From Hemerocallis citrina (Eukaryota > Streptophyta > Magnoliopsida > Asparagales > Asphodelaceae): a stretch of 64,000 nt of DNA. The stretch covers positions 2,324,501-2,388,500 of the forward strand of contig CM030360.1 in assembly GCA_017893485.1 (NCBI GenBank), read 5' to 3'. A program made the translations under genes and the position numbers. This document shows positions 57,501-64,000 of the stretch, in pieces. The notes below the pieces were generated by a model. That model was not told the DNA's origin. It ran no database searches and worked only from the letters and a program-made list of their open reading frames with translations. The stretch's first letter is position 1. The number at the start of each line of letters is the position of its first letter.

Positions 57501-59151
57501 CACATTTTGGGTGGCTATATAGTCCATTGTTTTCATCAATTTTGTAAAAATTCTAAATATCACTATTTTAACCATATTATATGTAGTTCACCATTTTTAG
57601 CCGATTTTGATAAATACAAAATTTCACTGATTTGTCCGTCATTTCGTCGATTTTGTGAAATATTATGAATATCATTGTTTTGGCCATATTCTATGGGTTA
57701 TACAGTATGATTTTCACCATTTTTTAAATCACTAGAAGCAATTCCTATCAAAGCAGCAAGCTTCCTATCAAATCTTTGAGATGACAGACGGTGCACTTTC
57801 AGTAATTGATTGCCCTAGGCAAATAAATCAAAGATTTATGCTTTTGGGGGGTTTGGCTTTTGGGCTTGATGTCTTAGAGTTTGATTAATTCCCTATAGCA
57901 AATCTATTGGTCATTCTTATTCCATAATTATAATAGGATTTTTGTAATTTAGTCCCTTAATTAATGGGTATGCAATTTAGTCCCCCAAATCATAGTAATT
58001 GTGATTTAGTTCCCCAAATCATATAGAAATTGCAATTTAGTCCCAAATCATATAGCAATTGGGATTCAGTCCCCCAATTAGAACACATTCATCAATTCAG
58101 TCCCCTATTTTAGTAAAATCTAGTTAGTCTACAACTAGAGCAAGTCATTTTCATTAAATTTTTAGCTTATTACATTTGAGTGCAGTAATACAACCATCAT
58201 TAAATAACTTATTCTAACTTGAGACTAAACTGAGTTGAATTTCATAGATTCAGTTAATGTTGGATGGATGAGTACTAATTGGGGACTAAATCACAATTGC
58301 TCTATGATTTGGGGTACTAAATTGCAAAAACCATTATATTAAAAGCATAATTATTACACATCTGTAAAATTTTAATGGTACAATCCAATCTAAACTTTTA
58401 ATGATTTTTCCTTGTAAGGAAAGTGGACCAACAAAAATGTGTGCACACATACATATTGCCAAAAGGAGTAATCATTAAATTTAAGTATTGTTCAAATGGA
58501 AAATTCAGAACTCATTTAAGTCATATTAATAAACAGTGAACAATCCTTGGTCGCTGATCCCAATTACCACTAAAGTTGCAAAATATTGTTGATTGAGTGA
58601 AACAGTATGCCATTTCACCGAAACTAGTGAAGGTTGAGACGATTACATGCAAATTCTAACAGTCCCCCGCAGGTCTAGCACCTATTTTGTGGTTCAAAAT
58701 ATTAAACTAGTCCACTTTAAATATGCAGCAACAGGGTTTTAACAAATGAAAACTCTGCAACCAAGTGAAATGTCTTTGCAACTAATACCACATACTAACA
58801 AACAATACATTCCAAAAGGAGCCATGATGCACCAGACACTTTTATTTGGTTGCTGTGTCGTGTCAGACACAAGATCTGACACAACAGTATTATTGTACTG
58901 TAGCTTTCAAAATTTCCATGTGTCGGTGGTCGTGCACATCGTGTCCCTGCTTATCATTAGAATGAGAGGAGAGGGGAAATCTAACATACTGTTTGGTTAG
59001 CTGATTGAGATGTTGGTCTGACTTGTGGCACACCGGGTCTCTGTTGATTTTGGCCAGGAACTCCACTGGCTCGCATTTGAGCAGTAGCAACCGCATTATT
59101 CATAGAACCCATCATCCCAATTGACTGAACACCTGGAACAGGCTGCCTAAC
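36392..59151 (-). CDS. TAF12: TAF12, TFIID/SAGA histone-fold subunit; seven exons, 5' end outside the visible exons
   Basis: Joined minus-strand exons 59151-58990, 53507-53025, 37904-37830, 37609-37531, 37412-37348, 37209-37174 and 36514-36392 give 1023 bp in one frame ending in TAG: 340 residues. The first two exons encode a Gln/Pro/Ser-rich region typical of plant TAF12. The histone fold follows, from [14 protein letters not shown] through EIADDFIES and [19 protein letters not shown] to [14 protein letters not shown]. In TFIID this fold pairs with TAF4 (and with ADA1 in SAGA) to build the core on which RNA polymerase II pre-initiation complexes assemble. Every junction obeys GT-AG and phase is kept, so the gene is probably functional. 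No start codon is visible: the first exon begins at an acceptor, so one or more upstream exons lie right of 59151. The closest Arabidopsis relatives are TAF12 and its paralogue EER4; I cannot tell which. Confidence 0.88.
37114..37130 (+). repeat. 17-G run in TAF12 intron 6
   Basis: GGAGGAGGAGG followed by 17 G on the plus strand, about 45-60 nt after the intron 6 donor. The transcript carries the C-rich complement. Confidence 0.85.
37174..37209 (-). CDS. TAF12: TAF12 micro-exon
   Basis: GCCACAG|TTCACAC to GCAATG|GTACGT, 36 bp. It encodes [12 protein letters not shown], matching the conserved tail after the fold. Confidence 0.9.
37348..37412 (-). CDS. TAF12: TAF12 exon: end of the histone fold
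   Basis: CCTATGCAG|AGAGGC to AAACAG|GTGTGA, 65 bp. The split codon G|AG gives Glu, then [20 protein letters not shown] and Q, as in plant TAF12. Confidence 0.93.
37531..37609 (-). CDS. TAF12: TAF12 exon: signature helix
   Basis: AATTAACAG|ATAGTAACAG to CATGTGG|GTAAGG, 79 bp. It encodes IVTAACQ then [19 protein letters not shown], the strongest family signature in the gene. Confidence 0.95.
37830..37904 (-). CDS. TAF12: TAF12 exon: central histone-fold helix
   Basis: TTCTGCACAG|GTTGACCCC to GAATCT|GTGAGT, 75 bp. It encodes VDP then [19 protein letters not shown] and IES, the long acidic helix of the fold. Confidence 0.93.
38134..40651 (+). repeat. 5' LTR of the chromovirus, interrupted
   Basis: Starts TAATGAGGATATCGG (TG mutated to TA) and ends GGTTAAGTTTAAATCA. 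Flanking parts at 38143-38626 and 39896-40651 line up with 42838-42911 plus 44446-45934 of the 3' LTR. Confidence 0.82.
38627..39895 (-). repeat. Solo LTR of the same family, reversed, inside the 5' LTR
   Basis: Reads TGATGTAAACTTAACC (38627) to ...GTCCTCATCA (39895), the exact inverse of the family LTR ends. CTTTC (38622-38626) and CTTTT (39896-39900) are a 4-of-5 target duplication. The uninterrupted site is visible at about 45171 in the other LTR. Confidence 0.85.
41200..42155 (+). pseudogene. Chromovirus gag remnant
   Basis: The clearest frame is 41529-42155: [31 protein letters not shown], a Ser-rich linker, then the zinc knuckle [19 protein letters not shown], where the first Cys of CX2CX4HX4C is Tyr. 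Upstream (41200-41470) the capsid start is in a broken frame with an internal partial duplication (AAGCTCCACTTGGGAAACTATGAAAG at about 41390-41430). Gag would form particles around element RNA. Confidence 0.82.
42156..42830 (+). pseudogene. Chromovirus integrase C-terminus and chromodomain
   Basis: After gag the sequence jumps to the integrase C-terminal end ([50 protein letters not shown]). The chromodomain follows: [20 protein letters not shown], then [23 protein letters not shown] codons interrupt at 42557, 42629 and 42770. Protease, RT, RNase H and the integrase core are absent. Chromodomains target integration to modified histones in active elements. This copy could move only with help from an intact relative, if at all. 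Confidence 0.85.
42917..44445 (-). repeat. Second reversed solo LTR of the same family, inside the 3' LTR
   Basis: TGATGTAAACTTAACC (42917) to ...ATCCTCATCA (44445); flanks CTAGT (42912-42916) and CTTGT (44446-44450). The empty site is visible at 38210-38220 in the 5' LTR. A TRIM sits inside it. Confidence 0.85.
43139..43414 (+). mobile_element. TRIM (miniature LTR retrotransposon), 276 bp
   Basis: Two 78-bp LTRs (43139-43216 and 43337-43414) start TGTTAGAATATAA. TGGTATCAGAGC (43217-43228) is a perfect Met-tRNA primer site and GCAGGGGTG forms the polypurine tract. Flanks GTACC (43134-43138) and ATACC (43415-43419) match in 4 of 5 bases. No coding capacity. Confidence 0.88.
44525..45140. repeat. 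308-bp tandem duplication in the 3' LTR
   Basis: ATTTTATGTATTAGGATATT starts at 44525 and at 44833. The 5' LTR has a single copy, so the duplication arose after insertion. Confidence 0.9.
45940..46333. other. TAF12 intron 2 sequence, nothing recognised
   Basis: Unique-looking A+T-rich sequence between the chromovirus and the RTE LINE, one of the few non-transposon pieces of this intron. Confidence 0.5.
46335..47470 (+). pseudogene. RTE LINE reverse transcriptase, 5'-truncated and frameshifted
   Basis: Readable blocks are [37 protein letters not shown], a disrupted FIDLKK, then (from 46791) the catalytic [10 protein letters not shown] and [16 protein letters not shown]. After 47105 the frame is lost. 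Between 46640 and 46790 there are stops and a shift. RT would prime on chromosomal DNA after endonuclease nicking; the endonuclease is absent. Confidence 0.88.
47493..48093 (-). repeat. Solo LTR (Ty3/gypsy) with perfect ATAAG duplication
   Basis: TGTTGCTCTAATTTTGG (47493) to ...GTCATATCA (48093), 601 bp, flanked by ATAAG at 47488-47492 and 48094-48098. The minus-strand RTE copy near 62090 preserves the uninterrupted site (GAATTGATAAGTATTGAAGG in inverse). It is of the same family as the LTR at 2743-3337 and in the same orientation, with a TATA box on the minus strand (CTATAAATACC, about 47748-47758). Confidence 0.92.
48549..52929 (+). mobile_element. Element C: 4.4-kb solo-LTR-like element in TAF12 intron 2
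   Basis: TGTAATACCCCGC (48549) to ...GGATCCGGGGCGTTACA (52929) with perfect AAAGA duplications (48544-48548 and 52930-52934). The ends are inverted-repeat-like (TGTAA-CCCCG / CGGGGCGTTACA). A TATA-rich block (48714-48755) followed by pyrimidine-rich leader-like sequence suggests an LTR promoter. Near 51500-51590 it carries the same blocks as A and B (GCGAGGGTTCAAACCCCTGA, then AGTATGAGATGCATGTGTGT). No ORF with known domains. It is probably a solo LTR of a long-LTR gypsy family. Confidence 0.75.
53025..53507 (-). CDS. TAF12: TAF12 exon with Gln-rich region and start of the histone fold
   Basis: Acceptor TTTCTATAG|AAATTTCC and donor ACACAG|GTCAGA bound 483 bp, 161 codons, phase 0 at both ends. 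It is low-complexity (QQQ, SSS, PP) for about 130 residues, then [10 protein letters not shown] and [11 protein letters not shown], the first histone-fold helix. The donor lies about 90 bp from the insertion point of element C. Confidence 0.88.
53880..54095. repeat. Left copy of a 215-bp direct repeat flanking the array
   Basis: It shares AAAGCAGCAAGCTTC, TGACAGA...GTGCACTTTCAG-like, AATAAATCAAAGA-like and TTTGATTAATTCCC blocks in the same order with 57718-57925. Confidence 0.85.
54100..57717. repeat. Satellite-like array, period about 130-140 bp, split by a hAT element
   Basis: Each period has two related halves: TTTGGCCATATTTTGTGGGC-like then GTCCACCGTTTTCGTCGATT-like with TGAAAATTCTGAATATCACT, followed by TTTGGCCATATTCTATGGGC-like with TTTTTAGCCGATTTTGAGAA and ATACGAAATTTCACTGA. 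Landmarks AAATTCT(G/A)AATATCAC lie near 54434, 56089, 56219, 56356, 56866, 57000, 57139 and 57548. Units are strongly diverged. The array covers about 2.4 kb without the hAT insertion. Confidence 0.88.
54619..55866. mobile_element. Non-autonomous hAT element with perfect 8-bp TSD inside the array
   Basis: CAGTGTAGTTGAAGGC (54619) and GCCTTCAACTACACTG (55866) are perfect 16-bp inverted ends. CTATAGTG is duplicated at 54611-54618 and 55867-55874. GAGGCTTGAGCC / GGCTCAGGCTC-type subterminal repeats cluster in the left 150 bp and recur at the right. 54780-55230 has a G+C-richer, leader-like stretch without a recognisable protein. No transposase. Confidence 0.92.
57718..57925. repeat. Right copy of the 215-bp direct repeat flanking the array
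   Basis: Same block order and orientation as 53880-54095, with many substitutions. Confidence 0.85.
57936..58333. mobile_element. MITE-like inverted-repeat element with a minisatellite arm
   Basis: GGATTTTTGTAATTTAGTCCC-like left end (57936) pairs with GGGTACTAAATTGCAAAAACC-like right end (58333). The left arm contains 3-4 units of ATTTAGTCCCCCAAATCATA plus about 10 bp. Flanks ATTATAAT / ATTATATT are similar. Superfamily unknown. Confidence 0.5.
58990..59151 (-). CDS. TAF12: TAF12 exon (first visible)
   Basis: Acceptor ATGTTGCAG then 162 bp, donor ACA|GTATGT. It encodes 54 residues rich in Gln, Pro, Met and Ala ([19 protein letters not shown] ... [12 protein letters not shown]). No ATG is required, because the acceptor implies an upstream exon. 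Confidence 0.72.
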
Positions 59152-59677
59152 CTGCAACATGATATTGTTTAAAGGGAAGCTAATAGAATCAGAAGGAAAA
59201 AGTATGAATCACAAATTAAGCATCAAACATACTGCGATTAACACAAAAAGGAAGTTGCTTTAAATGTAATTGGCAATGTAAGAAAAAAACTATCCTTCTT
59301 TAGACAGCTTAAAATTCAAGCAGATAAGTTTCTTACAGAAAAACCATTTACTTAAAGAAAATACTTTATTCCTCAGATATTACAGAGAATATAGATTGTG
59401 CACAAACATAAATAAGATATATGCAAAGTCTTGTCTTTCCATATGTCAGGATCTGAGTCAAGTAATGCAATTGTGGCGTGAGCAACTTACATTTGCAATT
59501 ACATGCATTTAGGGATGTATAGTATCACTGAATCTATGTAGAATTCGTGTTTCTCTAATCCTGAAATTCCCAGTATTCTACGTATAGTTCCATTCTATTA
59601 TAAGATTTCTGTGTTCTAACAGTATCAGTGTATACACTGGTTTAAATCTCTTTTGTTTGGGTTTTTTCCATAGTGAC

Positions 59678-60235
59678 TTATGAAACACCGATACGCGTAC
59701 AGCGAGACGCGTGCGGGGTTACAGGTACGGGGGATACGGCAATTTTTTAAAAAGTAGGATATGGGATACGACGAGGATACGACTGTATATATAAAAAAAA
59801 TATGAATAATTACACATAACTAAATAATATCCCTTGTTAATAAGAAAATGGTAAATATTATTCATTAAATATAAATAAGATAATCCATAAAGGCTACAAT
59901 AATTGTTCATAAATATAAACAATAACATAAGTAAACAAAGCAAATTCATAAGCAATATAACATAAGCAGACAAATCAAATAGTAGGACAAGTCTGAAAAT
60001 ATAGCAAAGGCTCCTCCATCACTCCATGCCTATCCAAGTTGGATAATATCATCATCATCACCGATGTATCCCCACCGTGTCTACCGCGTATCCCGGTCGT
60101 ATCCATTTAATAAAAAAATGCAGAACACATTTCAGCCGTATCATGTACGTACCCGGTCATATCCGGGCATATCCCGTATCAAATACGTACAGTATACAGG
60201 GACGGCACCCTCCGTGAAGTATATGTGCTTCATGG
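59678..60235. mobile_element. Non-autonomous hAT-like element, 558 bp, perfect 8-bp TSD
   Basis: ATAGTGAC is duplicated at 59670-59677 and 60236-60243. The ends TTATGAAACACCGATACG and ...ATATGTGCTTCATGG are imperfect inverted repeats. Both subterminal regions carry GATACG/CGTATC repeats in opposite orientation. Removing it restores a continuous MULE TIR. Confidence 0.82.
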
Positions 60236-60466
60236 ATAGTGACACTCAAAAGATAAGGTATTCCAAAATAACACCCGAAATTTTCGTATCGAAAGATTAG
60301 ATATTCTAAAATAACACCCAAAGTTTTCATGTTTCCAAAAAACCATCTGTAACTATTATGTATGTTCCAAAATAGCACCCCCCCCCTATCAACAACAATT
60401 AAGTTTTTGATGGTTTAGGAGTGAAATGACCATATTGCCCCTGCCACTTCAATACTTCTTTCTTTC

Positions 60467-60966
60467 NNNNNNNNNNNNNNNNNNNNNNNNNNNNNNNNNN
60501 NNNNNNNNNNNNNNNNNNNNNNNNNNNNNNNNNNNNNNNNNNNNNNNNNNNNNNNNNNNNNNNNNNNNNNNNNNNNNNNNNNNNNNNNNNNNNNNNNNNN
60601 NNNNNNNNNNNNNNNNNNNNNNNNNNNNNNNNNNNNNNNNNNNNNNNNNNNNNNNNNNNNNNNNNNNNNNNNNNNNNNNNNNNNNNNNNNNNNNNNNNNN
60701 NNNNNNNNNNNNNNNNNNNNNNNNNNNNNNNNNNNNNNNNNNNNNNNNNNNNNNNNNNNNNNNNNNNNNNNNNNNNNNNNNNNNNNNNNNNNNNNNNNNN
60801 NNNNNNNNNNNNNNNNNNNNNNNNNNNNNNNNNNNNNNNNNNNNNNNNNNNNNNNNNNNNNNNNNNNNNNNNNNNNNNNNNNNNNNNNNNNNNNNNNNNN
60901 NNNNNNNNNNNNNNNNNNNNNNNNNNNNNNNNNNNNNNNNNNNNNNNNNNNNNNNNNNNNNNNNNN
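60467..60966. other. Assembly gap (500 N)
   Basis: Exactly 500 N, a conventional placeholder, so the true length is unknown. Open frames reported across it would be artefacts. Confidence 1.
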
Positions 60967-61338
60967 CCCTCTCTTCATTTTCTCTTTGTTCTTTTCTTTT
61001 CTTTCTTCCATCAAAACCCTAACCCATATCTGGAGCTTCAGACTTGATGGTTGAAAACTAAAACTGGAGAAATTAATGGTTGAATTGAGTAAGAATCGAT
61101 GATATAGGTTAGGGTTTATGGAGCAAAAAGGAAAAGCGAGAATAGCATTTAACGAAGGAGATGACGGCATTTTGGCCATCATAAGCATATTCTGCGAGTA
61201 TTCCTTACACTTAGCGGGTGCTACTTTGAGACATACACAATAGTTACATACAATTTTTTGGAAATACAAAAATTTCAGGTGTTGCTTTGGAATTACCTAA
61301 TATTTTGAGTGTCATTATGGAAAAAATCATTTTTGTTT

Positions 61339-61893
61339 ATAGTTGTAGTGGTGGTGACAGTCGTTGCATTAGTGATTTAGTACCTACTATTTGGTATATA
61401 TTACTTATATTAAGTGACATACGGTTTCTGGTAAATGTCATACTATATACATGCGCACATGCACACACATACAAAGTTGAGCTAGCTGCTACAGATAATA
61501 TCAATTTTCACTATTGTTGTCAATCCAAATTCAAATGTTCACCATCCAAAATGAAAATTCATGTTGTTGGATACGATCTACAACATAAAAACAACATGTG
61601 ACAAAATTCCAAATGAATTCGATAAATTTTAATCGTTTATCACGCGACCACAAAAACTGACATTTTAAACAGGAGTACATAATTACTTTGTTAGTCGTTT
61701 GCATCATGAGTGGTTAAAAGCCATCAAATTCATTTGAAATTTTGTACCAACGCAATTATTATGATGCAGAGTGTAGACCATATCCAACAGTGGTGGATTT
61801 TCATTTTAGATAGTCAATATTTGATATAGAATTGTTATCAATATACTAAATATAGTTGACTTAGTTTGTCTCTTTTTGCTGTTTTATCCCCAC
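61339..61893. other. Spacer, nothing firm
   Basis: A weak inverted similarity (CAAAATTCCAAATGAATTCGA at about 61603 against TCAAATTCATTTGAAATTTTG at about 61725) may be a decayed MITE. No ORF. Confidence 0.35.
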
Positions 61894-64000
61894 TACAACA
61901 ACAACAACAACGATAACAACACAGCTTTTCCAACTAGTTGGGGTCGCTACATGAATCCTGGATTTCCATTCTGCTCTGTTTAGCGTAATATCTTCTGTAA
62001 GGCCACAAGCTATCATATCTTTTCTCACCATTTTCACCCAAGTAAGTTTAGGTCTTCCCTATCCCTAACTCTACCTTCAATACTTATCAATTCACTCTTT
62101 CTAACGGGGGCACTACTAGATCTACGTGTGATATGTCCAAACTACCTGAGGCGATTCTCTCTTAATTTATCTTGGATAGGAGCTACATTTACCAAGTCTC
62201 GTATATGCTTGTTTCTAATTCTATCCTTCCAGGTTTTACCACACATCCATCTTAGCATCCTCATCTCCACTACACTCATTTTTTGGATATGTTATTTTTT
62301 GTTGTCCAACACTCTGCTCCATACATCATTGATGGTCTAACAGCCGTCCCATAAAAAAAATTCTTCAACTTCAAAGGAATACGTTTGTCACACAAAACAA
62401 CACTACCACTTCTCCACTTAAACCACCATGCTTGAACCCTAGGTATAACATCTTCACAAATCTCCCCATCTCTTTGTATAATCGAGCCTAAATATCGAAA
62501 ACGATCTCTCTTAGGTATCTCTTGACCATCAAACTTCACTACTTCCTCATATGTGTTCTGGATATCACTAAAATTGCACTCCATATACTCTATTTTAGTT
62601 CTATTTATTCTAAAGCCTCTAGCTTCCAAAGTTTCTCTCCACAATTCTAATTTAACATTGATTTTTGCTCTAGCCTCGTACACTAAGACGACATCATCAG
62701 CAAAAAGCATACACCAAGGCACCCCATCTTGTATTTCTCGCGTCAGTTCATCCATAACCAAAGCAAATAGGTAGGAGCTTAAAGCTAAACCTTGGTATAA
62801 ACCTACTGTAATAGAAAAATCACTGGTCTCTCCTGTGGTTGTTCTAATTGTGGTCACTGCCCCTTCATACATATCATTAATTACCTCAATATACCAAATA
62901 GTCACTCTTTTATTATTTAACGCTTACCATATTATGTCTCTAGGGACTTTATCATATGATTTTTCTAGATATATAAACATCATATATAGATCTTTTTTAT
63001 TCTCCCTATATCTTTTTATAAGTCTCCGCAGTACATAAATTGCTTCCATTGTTGACCTCTCAGACATAAATTCAAACTGATTCTCAGACACTGTAGTTTC
63101 TAGTCTTAGTCAATGTTCGATCACTCTCTCCCAAATTTTCATCGTATGACTCATTAATTTAATTCATTGGTAGTTGGCGCAATTTTGTATATCTCCTTTA
63201 ATTTTATATACAGGTACTAAAATACTCTTTCTCCATTCATCGGGCATCCTCTTAGTCCTCAAAATCTTATTAAATAATCTTGTTAGTCATCCCACTCCTA
63301 CATCCCCAAGACACTTCCAAACTTCAATGGGTATACCATCCGGTCCAAAACTTTTCCAATTTTCATCCTTCCTACAGCATTTCGAACCTATGCTTTCAAC
63401 TCTCCTTCAAGTCCTCTATATTTAAGTCACTCACAACCTTTTTATTTAATTACTTCTCAAAATAATTTTGTCATCTTTCTTAAATTTCATCATCTTTTAC
63501 TAAGACTCTTGGATCATCGCTCTTAATACACCTAATTGTGTCCAAATCTTTTGTTTTCTTATTCCATTGTTTAGCAAGCTTATAGATGTTATTTTCTCCT
63601 TTTGTTCCTAATTTTATGTATAAATCATCATAAGTTTTTTTCTTTTGTATCTTTTACAACTTTCTAAAATTCTTTTCTAACGGTTTTATATCTCTCCAAA
63701 TTCTCTTTATTTCTACTCTTTTGCCATATTTTGAAGGTTGATTTTTTTCTCTCACAATATTTTAGACTTTTTCTTGTCACCACCATGTTTCTTTAGTTTG
63801 CAACCCTCTACCTTTAGATTTTCCAAGTACCTCCTTTGAGATTTCTCTTATGCACATAGCCAGTTTAGTCCACATCATATTTATCTCCCCTTCCCAATTC
63901 CATGTCGCTTTTTTAAGAACTTCATCTCTAAAAACCTCTAGTTTTTCTCCATTCAAGTTCCACCACCTAATTCTTGCCTGAGTCTCCTTCCTCACACATA
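61894..64000 (-). mobile_element. RTE-type LINE, 3' part; continues past right edge
   Basis: Ends with GTTGTTGTTGTTGTAG and CCAACTAGTTGG on the minus strand, as the copy at 46334-48284, and reads back through the RT to the linker upstream of RT at 63995. The endonuclease should lie right of the window. It is longer and better preserved at the 5' side than its relative in TAF12 intron 2. Confidence 0.9.
62276..63995 (-). pseudogene. RTE LINE reverse transcriptase, broken
   Basis: Minus-strand blocks in order: linker RIRWWNLNGEKLEVFRDEVL (63960 region), then [21 protein letters not shown] (63240), SENQFEFMS...[12 protein letters not shown] (63080), LEKSYDKVPRD (62960), and the long open stretch 62905-62276 with [40 protein letters not shown] and GAECWTTK. 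Catalytic FADD is intact. Stops occur in the upstream RT (at 63174-63160 and 63107) and frameshifts farther upstream. The enzyme is inactive as written. Confidence 0.9.

Larger units (their letters stand above)
53508..58989 (-). other. TAF12 intron 1, 5.5 kb: satellite-like array and hAT insertion
   Basis: The intron holds two 215-bp direct repeats, an array with a period of about 135 bp, a hAT element and a MITE-like inverted repeat, listed separately. Confidence 0.75.
59659..61329. mobile_element. MULE-like element with long TIRs, carrying a hAT insertion and the assembly gap
   Basis: The left TIR GGGTTTTTTCCATAGTGAC, resuming after the hAT insertion as ACTCAAAAGATAAGGTATTC and AACACCCGAAATTTTCG, pairs with the right TIR CAGGTGTTGC ... 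ACCTAATATTTTGAGTGTC and ATTATGGAAAAAATCA (61329). CTTTTGTTT (59650-59658) and TTTTTGTTT (61330-61338) match in 8 of 9 bases. The start TTTTTTCC and the leader-like CATCAAAACCCTAACCC inside resemble the MULE at 27836. The interior is mostly unknown because of the gap. Confidence 0.7.

Noticed and set aside
60415..61269. Long frames across the N gap
   Set aside because: Artefact of reading N as open sequence.

Overview
The window looks like a plant nuclear chromosome (angiosperm, probably a eudicot; the lineage is inferred, not proven). It is A+T-rich, has GT-AG introns, and carries every major class of plant transposable element: Ty3/gypsy and Ty1/copia LTR elements, a TRIM, L1 and RTE LINEs, hAT, Mutator-like, CACTA and PIF/Harbinger-like DNA elements, and Helitron-like ends. 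No RNA gene or CRISPR array was found. A 500-N assembly gap lies at 60467-60966.

The only convincing host gene is TAF12, a histone-fold subunit of transcription factor TFIID (and SAGA). It runs on the minus strand from beyond the right part of the window (first visible exon 58990-59151) to a stop codon at 36392-36394. Seven exons join in phase and encode 340 residues, including the complete histone fold. The exons are spread over almost 23 kb. Intron 2 is 15.1 kb, of which about 14.1 kb is transposon: a chromovirus with nested insertions, an RTE LINE cut by a solo LTR, and a 4.4 kb solo-LTR-like element. Intron 1 holds an array with a period of about 135 bp that was split by a hAT element.

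Left part. 1-3337 is the 5' half of a decayed Ty3/gypsy element (minus). 3429-7137 is a complete hAT element with 8-bp target duplications whose transposase frame carries two stops. 7405-9580 is a 5'-truncated L1 LINE. 9928-11180 holds nested inverted-repeat elements and Helitron-like ends. 11400-13301 is a CACTA remnant. 13638-13810 is a near-palindromic Mutator-type MITE, 13947-14074 an L1 tail, and 14512-15236 a deletion derivative of the hAT element.

Middle. 15897-27590 is a nest: a long ORF-less solo-LTR-like element (B) was hit by a Harbinger-like element and by a Ty1/copia element, which in turn was hit by a reverse-oriented relative of B (A). 27836-33214 is a Mutator-like element with inverted repeats of about 390 bp built from palindromes. 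It encodes a MURA-type transposase and, converging on it tail to tail, a plant-mobile-domain (PMD) gene. Both are pseudogenes.

Right part. 33224-36391 holds short tandem duplications, a MITE pair with (AT)n tracts and the 3' side of TAF12. 36392-59151 is TAF12. Beyond it are a MULE-like element carrying a hAT insertion and the gap (59659-61329), and an RTE LINE on the minus strand that runs off the right edge.

Boundaries were set by eye from terminal repeats and target-site duplications (TSDs); no alignment or database search was possible.
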